Assembly (NCBI GenBank): GCA_902791695.1
Contig: CADAWR010000009.1
Coordinates: 82,369 to 146,368 of the forward strand
Origin: an uncultured Bacteroidota bacterium
GTDB lineage: Bacteria > Bacteroidota > Bacteroidia > Bacteroidales > P3
DNA length: 64,000 nt
Direction of reading: 5' to 3'
The notes beneath the pieces were generated by a model. That model saw nothing but the letters and a program-made list of their open reading frames with translations. It had not been told where the DNA came from and did not search any database. The translations under genes were made by a program, and so were the position numbers. Below, one piece after another: positions 35,679 to 44,392 of this stretch. Numbering within the stretch: the first letter of the stretch is position 1; the number at the start of each line of letters is the position of its first letter.

Positions 35679-37103
35679 TCAGTCCCCGTACGACGAGGCA
35701 TCGAAGCAGTGCGTGCAGATGCTCTCCTTCGGCAGGCCTATGGCTTCGCAAACGTCATTCACGGTGTTGAACTTAAGAGTATCCACACCAATATGTTGAC
35801 GTATAACCTCCACCATGTCGGCATACTGTTTAGTTTCAGCATTCTGATAGAGGGCGAGCTGCTCCTTTGGCAACTGCGCGGCAGGCACTCCTTCAAGTTC
35901 CTCTATCACTCGACGCGTGATAAGCTCACGGTCGGTTTTGCTCTCGCTGAAGTTGAGGAATGTGCAACCGTGTACCAGCGGTGGGCAGCTGATGCGGACA
36001 TGCACCTTCTTGGCACCGTAGTCGTAGAGCATCTTTACGTTGTCGCGAAGTTGGGTGCCACGTACAATAGAGTCGTCACAGAAGACCACCTCTTTACCCT
36101 GCAGTACGGCACGGCTAGGTATGAGCTTCATCTTAGCCACCAGGAATCTGTCGGCCTGGCTCACCGGCATAAAGCTGCGGCTCCATGTGGGTGTGTACTT
36201 AAGCAAGCCACGCTTGTAAGGTATCTGGCGGCCATTACTGTAACCTAAGGCCATACCTATACCACTGTCGGGTATCGGGCTCACAAAGTCAGGGGTTATG
36301 TCATCGCGCTGACCCATAATGCGACCCAGATTGTAGCGCACCTCCTCGGTATTGATACCTTCGTATTCCGTGCAAGGATAGCCGTAGTATATCCACAAGA
36401 ACGAGCATATCTGGTTCTTCTCCTCAGCCTGACGCAACACCTTGATGCCTCCATCAGTGGTCACCTTGACCACCTCGCCTGGGCCGATAAAACGGCAAGT
36501 CTCGTAGCCCAAGTTCACATACGAGTGGCTCTCGCTGGCGAGAGCGTAGTCATTGCCCCTGCGACCTATCACTATCGGCGTGCGGCCATATCGGTCGCGT
36601 GCGGCAATGATACCATCAGGTGTCAATATCAGCATCGTGCAGCTACCCTTCACCCTGTTATACACATTCTCAATACCGTCCACAAAGTCCTTGCCCTGCG
36701 AAATGAGCAGCGCCACAAGCTCTGTGGGGTTTGTTTTGCCACGGCTCAGGTCGGTGAACTGCTGATGACGTGCCAAACAGTCCTGTTCCAACTCGTCAAT
36801 ATTGTTAATCTTGCTTACCGTAGCAATGGCGAAACGACCCAAATGCGAGTTCACCATCACCGGCTGTGCCTCCGTGTCACTGATGACGCCAATACCCACG
36901 TTGCCAGTCATCTCACCCAAATCCTTGGAGAATTTCGGGCGGAAGTGTGAATTCTGAATGTTGTGGATGTTCTGGTGCGCCTGACCGTTATCGAAGGTTG
37001 CCAGACCGGCACGCTTGGTGCCAAGATGCGAATGATAATCTGTCCCGTAGAACAAATCGGAGATACAAGGACGTTCACTTACTACGCCGAAGAATCCGCT
37101 CAT
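35679..37103 (-). CDS. amidophosphoribosyltransferase-like protein lacking the N-terminal Cys
   Basis: A 474-residue PurF-like protein. The N-terminal glutaminase domain begins MSGFFGVVS, so the position of the catalytic Cys (residue 2, MCG in active enzymes) is Ser. The C-terminal phosphoribosyltransferase domain keeps the PRPP loop (VVFCDDSIVRGTQ near 347), TPDFVSPIPDSG near 275 and a terminal CTHCF. It probably cannot hydrolyse glutamine by the usual mechanism; it may use ammonia, partner with another subunit, or be regulatory. I recall Bacteroidota encoding such paralogs besides true PurF, so this may be a subfamily rather than a defect. The leader carries a LacI-operator-like palindrome. 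Confidence 0.82.
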   Translation of the reverse strand: MSGFFGVVSERPCISDLFYGTDYHSHLGTKRAGLATFDNGQAHQNIHNIQNSHFRPKFSKDLGEMTGNVGIGVISDTEAQPVMVNSHLGRFAIATVSKINNIDELEQDCLARHQQFTDLSRGKTNPTELVALLISQGKDFVDGIENVYNRVKGSCTMLILTPDGIIAARDRYGRTPIVIGRRGNDYALASESHSYVNLGYETCRFIGPGEVVKVTTDGGIKVLRQAEEKNQICSFLWIYYGYPCTEYEGINTEEVRYNLGRIMGQRDDITPDFVSPIPDSGIGMALGYSNGRQIPYKRGLLKYTPTWSRSFMPVSQADRFLVAKMKLIPSRAVLQGKEVVFCDDSIVRGTQLRDNVKMLYDYGAKKVHVRISCPPLVHGCTFLNFSESKTDRELITRRVIEELEGVPAAQLPKEQLALYQNAETKQYADMVEVIRQHIGVDTLKFNTVNDVCEAIGLPKESICTHCFDASSYGD

Positions 37104-37141
37104 AATACCTTTTTGTTTTTAAATGATTTTTAAATATATTG

Positions 37142-37157
37142 ATAACGTTTTCGTTAT
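37142..37157. promoter_or_regulatory. LacI/PurR-like palindromic operator candidate
   Basis: A perfect inverted repeat ATAACG-TTTT-CGTTAT, with the AACG/CGTT arms seen in LacI-family (including PurR) operators. It lies between the promoter and start of the PurF-like gene, where a repressor would block transcription. The regulator is not in this window. Confidence 0.45.
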
Positions 37158-37184
37158 AAGTCCCAATTACAAAATATTAAAGTG

Positions 37185-37219
37185 CAAAGATACACTTTTT
37201 CTTAGTAATCTTTACAAAA
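37185..37219 (-). promoter_or_regulatory. promoter of the PurF-like gene
   Basis: TATCTTTG on the minus strand (37185-37192) with a T-rich TTTTTG further upstream at a slightly long spacing of about 22 nt. Confidence 0.55.
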
Positions 37220-37253
37220 AGTTACCAACAAAATGTTACCAAAACGCCTGCCA

Positions 37254-38144
37254 TCAGTCTTTCAAGAAATCAGCAATCTTTCGCTCACTGATGTTGCGGT
37301 AGTGATATGTTGCTTGTGGCTCGCCGTCGTCAAGCAGCATAATCAGCGGTCTGTTACCATAGGTGATACCCAGAAAAAGCTCATTGCCAATGTCGGCAGG
37401 CTCCAAATAGACAATATCCGTGGTGTCAAGCTCGTGACGTTTTGCTATCGAGCTTATCTTCTCTCGACTCATGCGGCAGTATGGACACCCAGGCGTAACG
37501 AATGCCACCATCTTGTGTCCTTTGTCAAGCTGCTGCTCTTCAAGGGTCTCTTTCAGCAACTCTTTGTCATAAAGCATCTCTTCGTTGCCAAACATCCAGC
37601 TGTCTGGCACCGAGATGGTGAATACAGCCACCAGTACTGCAACCGCCATTCCTGCAACCATACACCTTTTCCATTTTTTTCTCATGCATCCCCCACCCTC
37701 ACCCTTGCGCGTCTGGCGCATATAAAACAGCACCAGCACTATCAGCACGGCATTCTTCAACAACGATACTGTCGGCGGCATGTTGACCAGTCGGCCCATG
37801 CACTGGCACGAGTCCGTACGCCCCATCAGGGCAGCATAGCACAGAAACAAACAGAACATCAGCAGAATTACCACTGCGGCGAGGTTCACCCACCTCCGCC
37901 ACCATCCCACAGCTATGAGCAGTCCCAACAGGAACTCTATCGCTATACACAGGCGTGTGGCAATATACGTAAGGGTAAGCGGCATGAAGCCGAAAGAGAA
38001 GACGTATAGTTCAAAGTCGTCTATGGCCACAAGCTTGGCCACAGCCGAGACAATAAAGATTGCGGCAAGCAACACACGCAGGCACAAAGCCACCCAGCCA
38101 CACCGGCATTTTGCCACAGCCTCAACCTCATTTTCCATATTCAC
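37254..38144 (-). CDS. MauE/DoxX-like membrane protein with redoxin domain
   Basis: A 296-residue protein. The N-terminal half has four transmembrane helices of the DoxX/MauE type (about 18-155), with a periplasmic or loop CQCMG near 112. After another helix (about 162-182) comes a thioredoxin-like domain with the redox pair CPYC (VTPGCPYCRM near 225). It probably passes electrons across the membrane to periplasmic disulfides. It resembles a Bacteroidota-specific family (BT_3928-like). Its start overlaps the small lipoprotein gene upstream by 17 nt, in the ftsK run. Confidence 0.8.
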   Translation of the reverse strand: MNMENEVEAVAKCRCGWVALCLRVLLAAIFIVSAVAKLVAIDDFELYVFSFGFMPLTLTYIATRLCIAIEFLLGLLIAVGWWRRWVNLAAVVILLMFCLFLCYAALMGRTDSCQCMGRLVNMPPTVSLLKNAVLIVLVLFYMRQTRKGEGGGCMRKKWKRCMVAGMAVAVLVAVFTISVPDSWMFGNEEMLYDKELLKETLEEQQLDKGHKMVAFVTPGCPYCRMSREKISSIAKRHELDTTDIVYLEPADIGNELFLGITYGNRPLIMLLDDGEPQATYHYRNISERKIADFLKD

Positions 38145-38391
38145 GGCAGGATACCTTGTGAATCTCCACTCGCCTCAACGAGTGCCTCGGCGGTGTCGAT
38201 GTACTGTCGGTTATATGCTCCTCCTCGGCCAGTTCTGTAATACTCTCACATTTTAAACCACCGTCGACATATATTAGACGTAGCGAATTGTCCTCTTCCA
38301 CGTCCTTGTACACGCACTTGCACTGGCGCTCCTTGTTGCAGGCGGCAAGCGTCAGCATCGCGGCAGCAGCTATTATCATTATCTTTTTCAT
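38128..38391 (-). CDS. small Cys-rich lipoprotein 1
   Basis: An 87-residue lipoprotein with the lipobox LTLAAC near residue 18, then CKC (QCKCVYKD) and a further Cys (LKCESI). It is related to the next gene upstream, which has the same lipobox-CxC-Cys layout (CRCIVRG, ECTSL). The function is unknown. The ATG at 38391 is chosen because it starts the signal peptide; longer in-frame starts add a charged extension. It overlaps the MauE-like gene by 17 nt. Confidence 0.75.
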   Translation of the reverse strand: MKKIMIIAAAAMLTLAACNKERQCKCVYKDVEEDNSLRLIYVDGGLKCESITELAEEEHITDSTSTPPRHSLRRVEIHKVSCREYGK

Positions 38392-38395
38392 GGCG

Positions 38396-38656
38396 TCACT
38401 TTTCTTCAAAGATGCTGTCAATTTTGAACTCATAATCCGTGCAGAGCAGTGGCTCGAGCCACACCGAGTCTAGCTCGTCATGGGCTTCATAATACCTCAG
38501 CGACGTGCACTCACCTTTGTCTATCTTGACAATGCGCACAAGCGATGAGCCTCCACCGCGCACGATACAGCGGCAGGTCTTTGCCTTCGAGCAACCCGCC
38601 ACCACGAGCAGCACTGCCGCTGCTGCCAGTACCATTATCTTCCGTTTCATAATCAT
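38396..38656 (-). CDS. small Cys-rich lipoprotein 2
   Basis: An 86-residue lipoprotein with the lipobox LVVAGC near residue 22, CRC near 28-30, and further Cys residues near 50 and 72. It is a paralog of the neighbouring lipoprotein (38128-38391), so a tandem duplication is likely. The start overlaps the ftsK stop as ATGA, favouring the ATG at 38656 over the one two codons later. The function is unknown. Confidence 0.75.
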   Translation of the reverse strand: MIMKRKIMVLAAAAVLLVVAGCSKAKTCRCIVRGGGSSLVRIVKIDKGECTSLRYYEAHDELDSVWLEPLLCTDYEFKIDSIFEEK

Positions 38657-41238
38657 AGTGTTTTCAACAATTCTTCGAGGCTCACCTCGTCGTGTATCAG
38701 CACGTCGCGTGGCTTAGAGCCATTGCTGGGACCCACAATTCCGGCGGCTTCCAGCTGGTCTATTATTCGTCCGGCACGGTTGTAGCCGAGCTGCAGCTTG
38801 CGCTGCAACAGGCTCGTGCTGCCAAACTGCGAGGCCACCACCAGCCGCGCGGCGTCGTTGAAGAATTCATCTTTGCTCTTTGCGTCGAACTCCTTGTTCG
38901 GCTCTTCGTTCTCGTCCAAGTATTCGGGCAGTTCGAAGCCGTCGGGATAGCCCCGCTGGTCTCCAATAAACTTGACCAGTTTGTCAATCTCTGGCGTGTC
39001 TATCAAGGCACACTGCAGACGTATCATATCCTTGCCAGCCAGTGAGATGAGCATGTCGCCACGTCCTATCAGCTGCTGGGCGCCACCGGTATCGAGGATA
39101 GTCTTGCTGTCTATGCCACTGGTGACGCGGAAAGCGACACGGGCAGGGAAGTTGGCCTTGATGGTACCAGTGATGATGTTCGTCGTCGGACGCTGGGTAG
39201 CAATGATGAGGTGTATACCAACGGCACGCGCCAGCTGCGCCAGTCGCGCTATCGGCAGCTCCACCTCCTTTCCGGCGGTCATAATCAGGTCACCGAACTC
39301 GTCTATCACCACCACTATGTACGGCAAGTAGCGGTGCCCGTTGGCGGGACTCAGCATCCGCTTGCAGAACTTATCGTTGTATTCCGTTATCTTGCGCACT
39401 TTGGCCTGTTTCAGCAGGTCGTAGCGCGAATCCATCTCTATGCAGAGACTGTTGAGCGTGCGCACCACCTTCTTGACATCAGTGATGACAGGCTCTTCGT
39501 CACCCGGCATCTTGGCCAGATAGTGACGCTCCAGCGCCGAGTATAGACTGAACTCCACCTTCTTCGGGTCCACAAGCACAAGCTTCAGCTCGCTGGGATG
39601 CTTGGTGTATAGCAAACTCGCCAGCACGGCGTTCAGGCCCACCGACTTACCGGTACCCGTGGCACCAGCCATCAGCAAATGCGGCATCTTGGCCAGATCG
39701 GTGACAAAGCACTCGTTGCTGATGGTTTTGCCGAAAGCCACCGGCAGTTCCATCTTCGCTTTTGCATTCTGGAAGGCTTCGCTGTCGAGCATGGTCTTCA
39801 TAGCCACTATCTGAGGCTTGGCGTTGGGCACTTCTATGCCGACGTTGCTCTCGCCCGGTATCGGCGCTATGATACGTATGCCGAGTGCCGCCAGCGAGAG
39901 GGCTATGTCGTCCTCAAGGTTCTTAATCTTGCTGATACGTACACCTGGGGCAGGCTTAATCTTATAGAGGGTCACCGTGGGACCAGGAGTAGCTGTAATC
40001 TCGGTAATCTCAATACCATAGTCGCGCAACGTCTGCACAATACGGTCTTTGTTGGCCACCAGCTCCTCCTTGGAGACACGCACATTGGACACCTCCCAGT
40101 CTTCCAGCAGCGCCGTTTCCGGCATCACATAGTCGCTCAAGTCCAGATGCGGGTCGTATGGTTCGTCGACACCGTAGTGCCTGCGATAGTCATCGTCATC
40201 CAACTCTTCGTGGGCCTCTTCTTCCTGCGGTTCCGGCTCTTGCGGGGCCTCGCCGCCGGTGGGCTCTTCTATAGTGAAGCTCACATCGCCTGATGCGGGC
40301 TCGTCGGCCTCAGGGATGCTGACATCAGTGTCGAGGGCAATCTCTGTCCCCTGCGCTCTGGCGTTGATGCGGGCGAACTCATCGTCGATGCTGAAGGCAG
40401 GCTCTTCGTCCGCCGGAGCCCCCTCTTCGGGCTGATGTTGCACCGGCTGATGGAACAGCTTCAGAGCCTCCTCCTCGAAGTCGGCATCCACACCCTCGTC
40501 TTCCTCCTCTGGTTTCTCAACCTCCACCTTTCCCTCCACATCCGCAACTGGTGAAGCGTAACGGCTATCCTTTATCTCGTTAGTCTCTTTCTCGGTTGCC
40601 ACCTCCTCAATCTCGTGCCCGACGGTCTTCAGGCCCTTCATCATTTCCTCTTTAAGCTTCTCTCCCGTTTCCTTCAACTTTTCGCCCTCCACCTTAGGCA
40701 GCTCCACCTTGTGCACCAGCACAAGGAACAGTATAGCGATGAAGAGCAGCGCCACGAGCGTCCACCAGCTCATAAGCCTATGCAGCGGCTCGGCCATCTG
40801 CAGGCCTATGCCGGCGTAGCTCTCGAAGCCGGCGCTCTTGACCCACACGCCGCCGATGTAGCCCAAGGTGACAGAGCACCACAGCATCCAGAACACTGTG
40901 CTGCCGAATGTCTTCCACCAAGGCATCACCACGACGTCCCACAGCCGCATGCCGTAGACGAAAAAGAGCAGCGAGAAGCCCAGACTGCCGATGCCGAAGA
41001 GGTTGACGGCGAAGAACTCCGCCACCCCTTTGCCCAGCGAGCCAGCCCATCCGCCGCGTGCGTCGGTAATATAGTAGCCCATCATGGCCACCACGAGGAA
41101 TACGGAAAAGAGCACATAGAGCGCCCCGCGGATATGCGCAAAACGCTTGCTACGCAGGAACGCTACGAAAGCCGCCGCACGGCTCTTGCCTGCGGCGCCC
41201 TTGCCTTTGGCTGTCGTTTTCTTTTTACCCTTGCTCAC
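38653..41238 (-). CDS. ftsK: DNA translocase FtsK
   Basis: An 861-residue septal DNA pump that clears and aligns the chromosome terminus at division. Four transmembrane helices occupy about residues 38-185, then an acidic Glu/Pro-rich linker (about 195-365), then the RecA-like motor with Walker A GATGTGKSVG, Walker B VVVIDEFGDL and ATQRPTTN. The C-terminal gamma winged helix (SLLQRKLQLGYNRAGRIIDQLE) reads polarity sequences. First gene of a run with two lipoproteins and the MauE-like gene, all overlapping. Confidence 0.95.
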   Translation of the reverse strand: MSKGKKKTTAKGKGAAGKSRAAAFVAFLRSKRFAHIRGALYVLFSVFLVVAMMGYYITDARGGWAGSLGKGVAEFFAVNLFGIGSLGFSLLFFVYGMRLWDVVVMPWWKTFGSTVFWMLWCSVTLGYIGGVWVKSAGFESYAGIGLQMAEPLHRLMSWWTLVALLFIAILFLVLVHKVELPKVEGEKLKETGEKLKEEMMKGLKTVGHEIEEVATEKETNEIKDSRYASPVADVEGKVEVEKPEEEDEGVDADFEEEALKLFHQPVQHQPEEGAPADEEPAFSIDDEFARINARAQGTEIALDTDVSIPEADEPASGDVSFTIEEPTGGEAPQEPEPQEEEAHEELDDDDYRRHYGVDEPYDPHLDLSDYVMPETALLEDWEVSNVRVSKEELVANKDRIVQTLRDYGIEITEITATPGPTVTLYKIKPAPGVRISKIKNLEDDIALSLAALGIRIIAPIPGESNVGIEVPNAKPQIVAMKTMLDSEAFQNAKAKMELPVAFGKTISNECFVTDLAKMPHLLMAGATGTGKSVGLNAVLASLLYTKHPSELKLVLVDPKKVEFSLYSALERHYLAKMPGDEEPVITDVKKVVRTLNSLCIEMDSRYDLLKQAKVRKITEYNDKFCKRMLSPANGHRYLPYIVVVIDEFGDLIMTAGKEVELPIARLAQLARAVGIHLIIATQRPTTNIITGTIKANFPARVAFRVTSGIDSKTILDTGGAQQLIGRGDMLISLAGKDMIRLQCALIDTPEIDKLVKFIGDQRGYPDGFELPEYLDENEEPNKEFDAKSKDEFFNDAARLVVASQFGSTSLLQRKLQLGYNRAGRIIDQLEAAGIVGPSNGSKPRDVLIHDEVSLEELLKTL

Positions 41239-41276
41239 TTAACGTATCACTTAACGCTTCACACTTAACTCTCCCA

Positions 41277-42029
41277 CTACTCTTCCTGCAGCAGCTCAAG
41301 CTCTTCCTGGAGCTGGGTGCCGAGGGTCTCGAGTTCCTCTTCGCTGAGGGTGTCGTAGCCGTCGGGCAGCAGGAAGTCGGCCTCTTTCACCTTACCCTTC
41401 ACCACCTCGGTGGCTGTGTAGGTGATGGCCTTGCCTTCGCCAGCCTCGACGGTGCACTCCAAGGGCATACCCTTGATGCCGTCGAACAGGATATTGATCT
41501 TCGGACCAATCTCCTCACAAATCCACATCACGCGCGGATGGTCGACACCCTCCTCGTCATACATGTGGCGCACCATCTTCTTGGCAGTCACACCGGCAAT
41601 CTCCTTGGTCTCGCTGGTGTACTCATAGTAGAAATGGCCGGGCTCGGTGTCGACAATCTCGAGGCTGTCGAAGTCCGAAGACTTGGCGGTGTTCTTGATA
41701 ATCAGTTTGCCTTCACCTTGGTAGTCGAACTCGGAACCCTGGCTGCGCAGGTAGCTCAGCAGCATGCCGTAGTTCTCACAGCGGGTGATGGTGAGGTTCT
41801 GCACGAGCACGCACTCCGAGAAGGGCGACTGGAAGAAGATGGCGCTCTTGGTGTACATGTCGTTGCCAGAGACCTTGATCTCGGCAGTGGCAGCCTCTTC
41901 GGGAATCTGCATAGCCACCTGACCGGTCGATTCCACCTTGTACTTCACGATGCCCTTGAAAGTGTTTTGGGCGCTCAACATGCTGGCAGTCATAAGCACT
42001 GCGGCAGCGATAGCAAAGATTTTCTTCAT
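41277..42029 (-). CDS. exported DUF4412-like protein
   Basis: A 250-residue secreted protein with a signal peptide (1-20, ending MLSAQ) and beta-strand-rich content. The middle resembles DUF4412-like periplasmic proteins (a KGIVKYKVESTG start; CTVEAGEGKAITYTATEVVKG towards the end). The C-terminus is acidic and Glu-rich. It lies 38 nt upstream of ftsK on the same strand; in other Bacteroidota a LolA-like gene neighbours ftsK, but I see no LolA signature here. Role unknown. Confidence 0.65.
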   Translation of the reverse strand: MKKIFAIAAAVLMTASMLSAQNTFKGIVKYKVESTGQVAMQIPEEAATAEIKVSGNDMYTKSAIFFQSPFSECVLVQNLTITRCENYGMLLSYLRSQGSEFDYQGEGKLIIKNTAKSSDFDSLEIVDTEPGHFYYEYTSETKEIAGVTAKKMVRHMYDEEGVDHPRVMWICEEIGPKINILFDGIKGMPLECTVEAGEGKAITYTATEVVKGKVKEADFLLPDGYDTLSEEELETLGTQLQEELELLQEE

Positions 42030-42118
42030 TTTTATTGTATATTTTTTATTATTATCAAATATTGGTATAACAGCACAACACCGTTTTTATTGTATGCGGA
42101 AGCATTTTTTTTATCATT

Positions 42119-42250
42119 TCTCCGACGCCGGTCCGTCCCTTCTCCGACTGTTCACCGGTTGTTCTACGATTGTTCGACGGTTTAAACCGTTAAACAACCG
42201 GTGAACAACCGGTGAACAGTCGGAGAGGGGACGGAGAGAGGACGGAGAGG
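42119..42250. repeat. 11-nt phased palindrome, copy E
   Basis: Blocks CTCCGACTGTT (42142-42152), CACCGGTTGTT, CTACGATTGTT, CGACGGTTTAA, then an inverse arm extending into GGAGAGGGGACGG-type sequence. It lies in the 341-nt gap between divergent genes; the remainder of the gap holds AT-rich DNA and the promoter of the HD-domain gene. Confidence 0.85.
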
Positions 42251-42319
42251 ATGGGCTATAGGTTCCGGGGTAGAGATTGCGTGGTACGCGGCATGGGTGC
42301 AGGGGTAAAGGTTAAAAAT

Positions 42320-42350
42320 TTTGTACATTTTATAAAAAGTCGTATCTTTG
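42320..42350 (+). promoter_or_regulatory. promoter of the 7TM-HD gene
   Basis: TTTG at 42320-42323, a 19-nt spacer, and TATCTTTG at 42343-42350, 21 nt before the ATG. Confidence 0.8.
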
Positions 42351-42370
42351 CAGTTTGTAAAAGATAAAAG

Positions 42371-44356
42371 ATGAGCAGCATATTGACTTCGACGGTGAAA
42401 CGTTTGCCGTTGCTATACAAGGTGTTGGCGATGCTGGTGACGGCGTTGCTGATTGTTGTCATTTTCCCACATACACGTCATGGAGTGCACTACGACTACA
42501 AGGTGGGAGCCGTGTGGCGCGGAGCCGACCTGACGGCGCCGTACGATTTCGCGGTGCTGAAGTCGGCGGACGAGATACGCGGCGAGGAGGAGGCCGAGAG
42601 GCAGCGGGCGATAGTGTACTACAGGGTCGACTCGACGGCTAGGGAGAGGGCAATGAAAAAGGTGGCCAGTGGACGGTGGACGACGAGCGGTGCAGAGCTG
42701 AGGCAGCTGAGAAAACAGGTGGACAGTGTATACCGTATTGGCTACATTGCGTTGCCGGAGGGGGTGACTGACCTTGATGGTCGCGAGGTGGTGGTGCTGG
42801 AGGGCAACGTGGGCAGCATGCACAAAGGGAGCGACTATGTCAGTGCTGCCGACTTGGGAGCGGGATTGCTGAGAGACAGCATACTGGAGCCAAGCCTGGT
42901 GCCCGACGAGGCGCGTACGGCGCTGGAGCTTGAGAGCCGCCTGTCGCAGATAAGCTACAGCAGCCAGATGGTTATGGCTGGCGACCACATTGTGAGCAAG
43001 GGCGAGGAGGTGAGCGAGGAGAAGGCTCAGGTGATAAGGAGCCTTGAGGCGGAGAACGACCGGAGGTTCAGCGACGGCTTCAGTCTGGCGGGCCAGATGG
43101 GCGGCCAGCTGTTGCTGGCGGTGATAGCCTTTGTGACCCTGTATATGTTCCTGAAGAATACGCGCCACCCGATACTGGAGGACAACCGGAAGGTTACGTT
43201 CGTGATGCTGCTGATACTGCTGATGTCGGCAGTGGTGGCTCTGGTGACGAGGGTGAATCCCGACTGGGTGCTGCTGGTGCCACTGTGCATAGTGCCTATC
43301 CTGATGCGCGTCTTCTTCGACATGAGGGTAGCGCTGTATGTGCACCTGACGATGACGATAATACTGGCCAACCTGGTGCCCAACTCGTTCGAGTTCATAT
43401 TCTACCAGCTGATTACGGGCATGATGAGCATCATTGCGGTGCGCGACCTGGAGCGGAGAAGCCAGTTCTTTGTGCTGGCGCTGGTGATTTTCGCGAGCTA
43501 CTCGTTCATATATACGGCCGGTGTGCTGAGCCAGGACACGAATCTGAACGCCATAACGCCGGAGCGCTACCTGATGTTCTTCCTGAACGCCATACTGACG
43601 CTGCTGGCGTACCCACTGATATACCTGTTTGAGAAGTTGTTCGGAATGACGACGAACCTGACTCTGATGGAGTTGAGCAGCACGGGGCATCCGGCGCTGC
43701 GTGAGCTTTCGCGCCGTGCGCCGGGCACGTTCCAGCATTCGATGCAGGTGGCGAACATCACGGAGGACCTGATGGGCGACATTGGGGGCAACGCGCTGCT
43801 GGCGAAGGTCGGGGCGCTGTACCACGACATAGGCAAGACGCGCAACCCATTCTACTTCACGGAGAACCAGAGCTCCGACTTCAACCCGCACGGTGAGCTG
43901 GACTATGCGGAGAGCGCGCAGATTATCACGAGCCATGTGACGGACGGCTTGGAACTGGCGCGGCAGTACCACCTGCCTACGGAGGTGCAGGACTTCATAA
44001 GGACGCACCACGGGACCACCTACACGGGCTACTTCTACGCCAAAGAGAAAGAGAAGCATCCTGACGGCGACTTCGACGCAAGCCTGTTCCGCTATCCTGG
44101 GCCGCGACCCTATAGCCGCGAGACGGCGGTGGTGATGATAGTGGACACCGTGGAGGCGGCCTGCCGAAGCCTTAAGGTGCATAGCAAAGAGGCGACGGAC
44201 AAGATGGTGGACCAACTGATTGACGGCAAGATAGAGGCAGGGCAGCTAGACAATTGCGACCTGACGTACGGCGATATTGCAAGGATAAGGAGGATGCTGA
44301 AAGAGAAGATGATGAGCATCTACCACGTGAGGGTTGAGTACCCGACGGTAAAGTAG
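42371..44356 (+). CDS. 7TM-HD family phosphohydrolase (PgpH-like)
   Basis: A 661-residue membrane enzyme. One N-terminal TM helix (about 18-36) is followed by an extracytoplasmic domain (to about 245), then seven TM helices (about 250-440). The cytoplasmic HD domain includes GTFQHSMQVANI, YHDIGKTRNP with the metal HD pair, and FIRTHHGTTYTGYF. In Firmicutes the same architecture (PgpH) hydrolyses cyclic di-AMP; a c-di-AMP phosphodiesterase role is the likely inference. It is followed by a TAGATGT repeat and the YfhO gene, probably one transcript. Confidence 0.88.
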   Translation: MSSILTSTVKRLPLLYKVLAMLVTALLIVVIFPHTRHGVHYDYKVGAVWRGADLTAPYDFAVLKSADEIRGEEEAERQRAIVYYRVDSTARERAMKKVASGRWTTSGAELRQLRKQVDSVYRIGYIALPEGVTDLDGREVVVLEGNVGSMHKGSDYVSAADLGAGLLRDSILEPSLVPDEARTALELESRLSQISYSSQMVMAGDHIVSKGEEVSEEKAQVIRSLEAENDRRFSDGFSLAGQMGGQLLLAVIAFVTLYMFLKNTRHPILEDNRKVTFVMLLILLMSAVVALVTRVNPDWVLLVPLCIVPILMRVFFDMRVALYVHLTMTIILANLVPNSFEFIFYQLITGMMSIIAVRDLERRSQFFVLALVIFASYSFIYTAGVLSQDTNLNAITPERYLMFFLNAILTLLAYPLIYLFEKLFGMTTNLTLMELSSTGHPALRELSRRAPGTFQHSMQVANITEDLMGDIGGNALLAKVGALYHDIGKTRNPFYFTENQSSDFNPHGELDYAESAQIITSHVTDGLELARQYHLPTEVQDFIRTHHGTTYTGYFYAKEKEKHPDGDFDASLFRYPGPRPYSRETAVVMIVDTVEAACRSLKVHSKEATDKMVDQLIDGKIEAGQLDNCDLTYGDIARIRRMLKEKMMSIYHVRVEYPTVK

Positions 44357-44374
44357 ATGTTAGATGTTAGAGAA
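44354..44374 (+). repeat. 7-nt repeat between HD gene and YfhO gene
   Basis: TAGATGT, TAGATGT, TAGAGAA in direct succession, overlapping the stop codon of the HD gene. The same TAGATGT heptamer recurs at 62881-62894, 18.5 kb away. Confidence 0.65.
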
Positions 44375-44392
44375 ATAAAAACAAACAAATAT

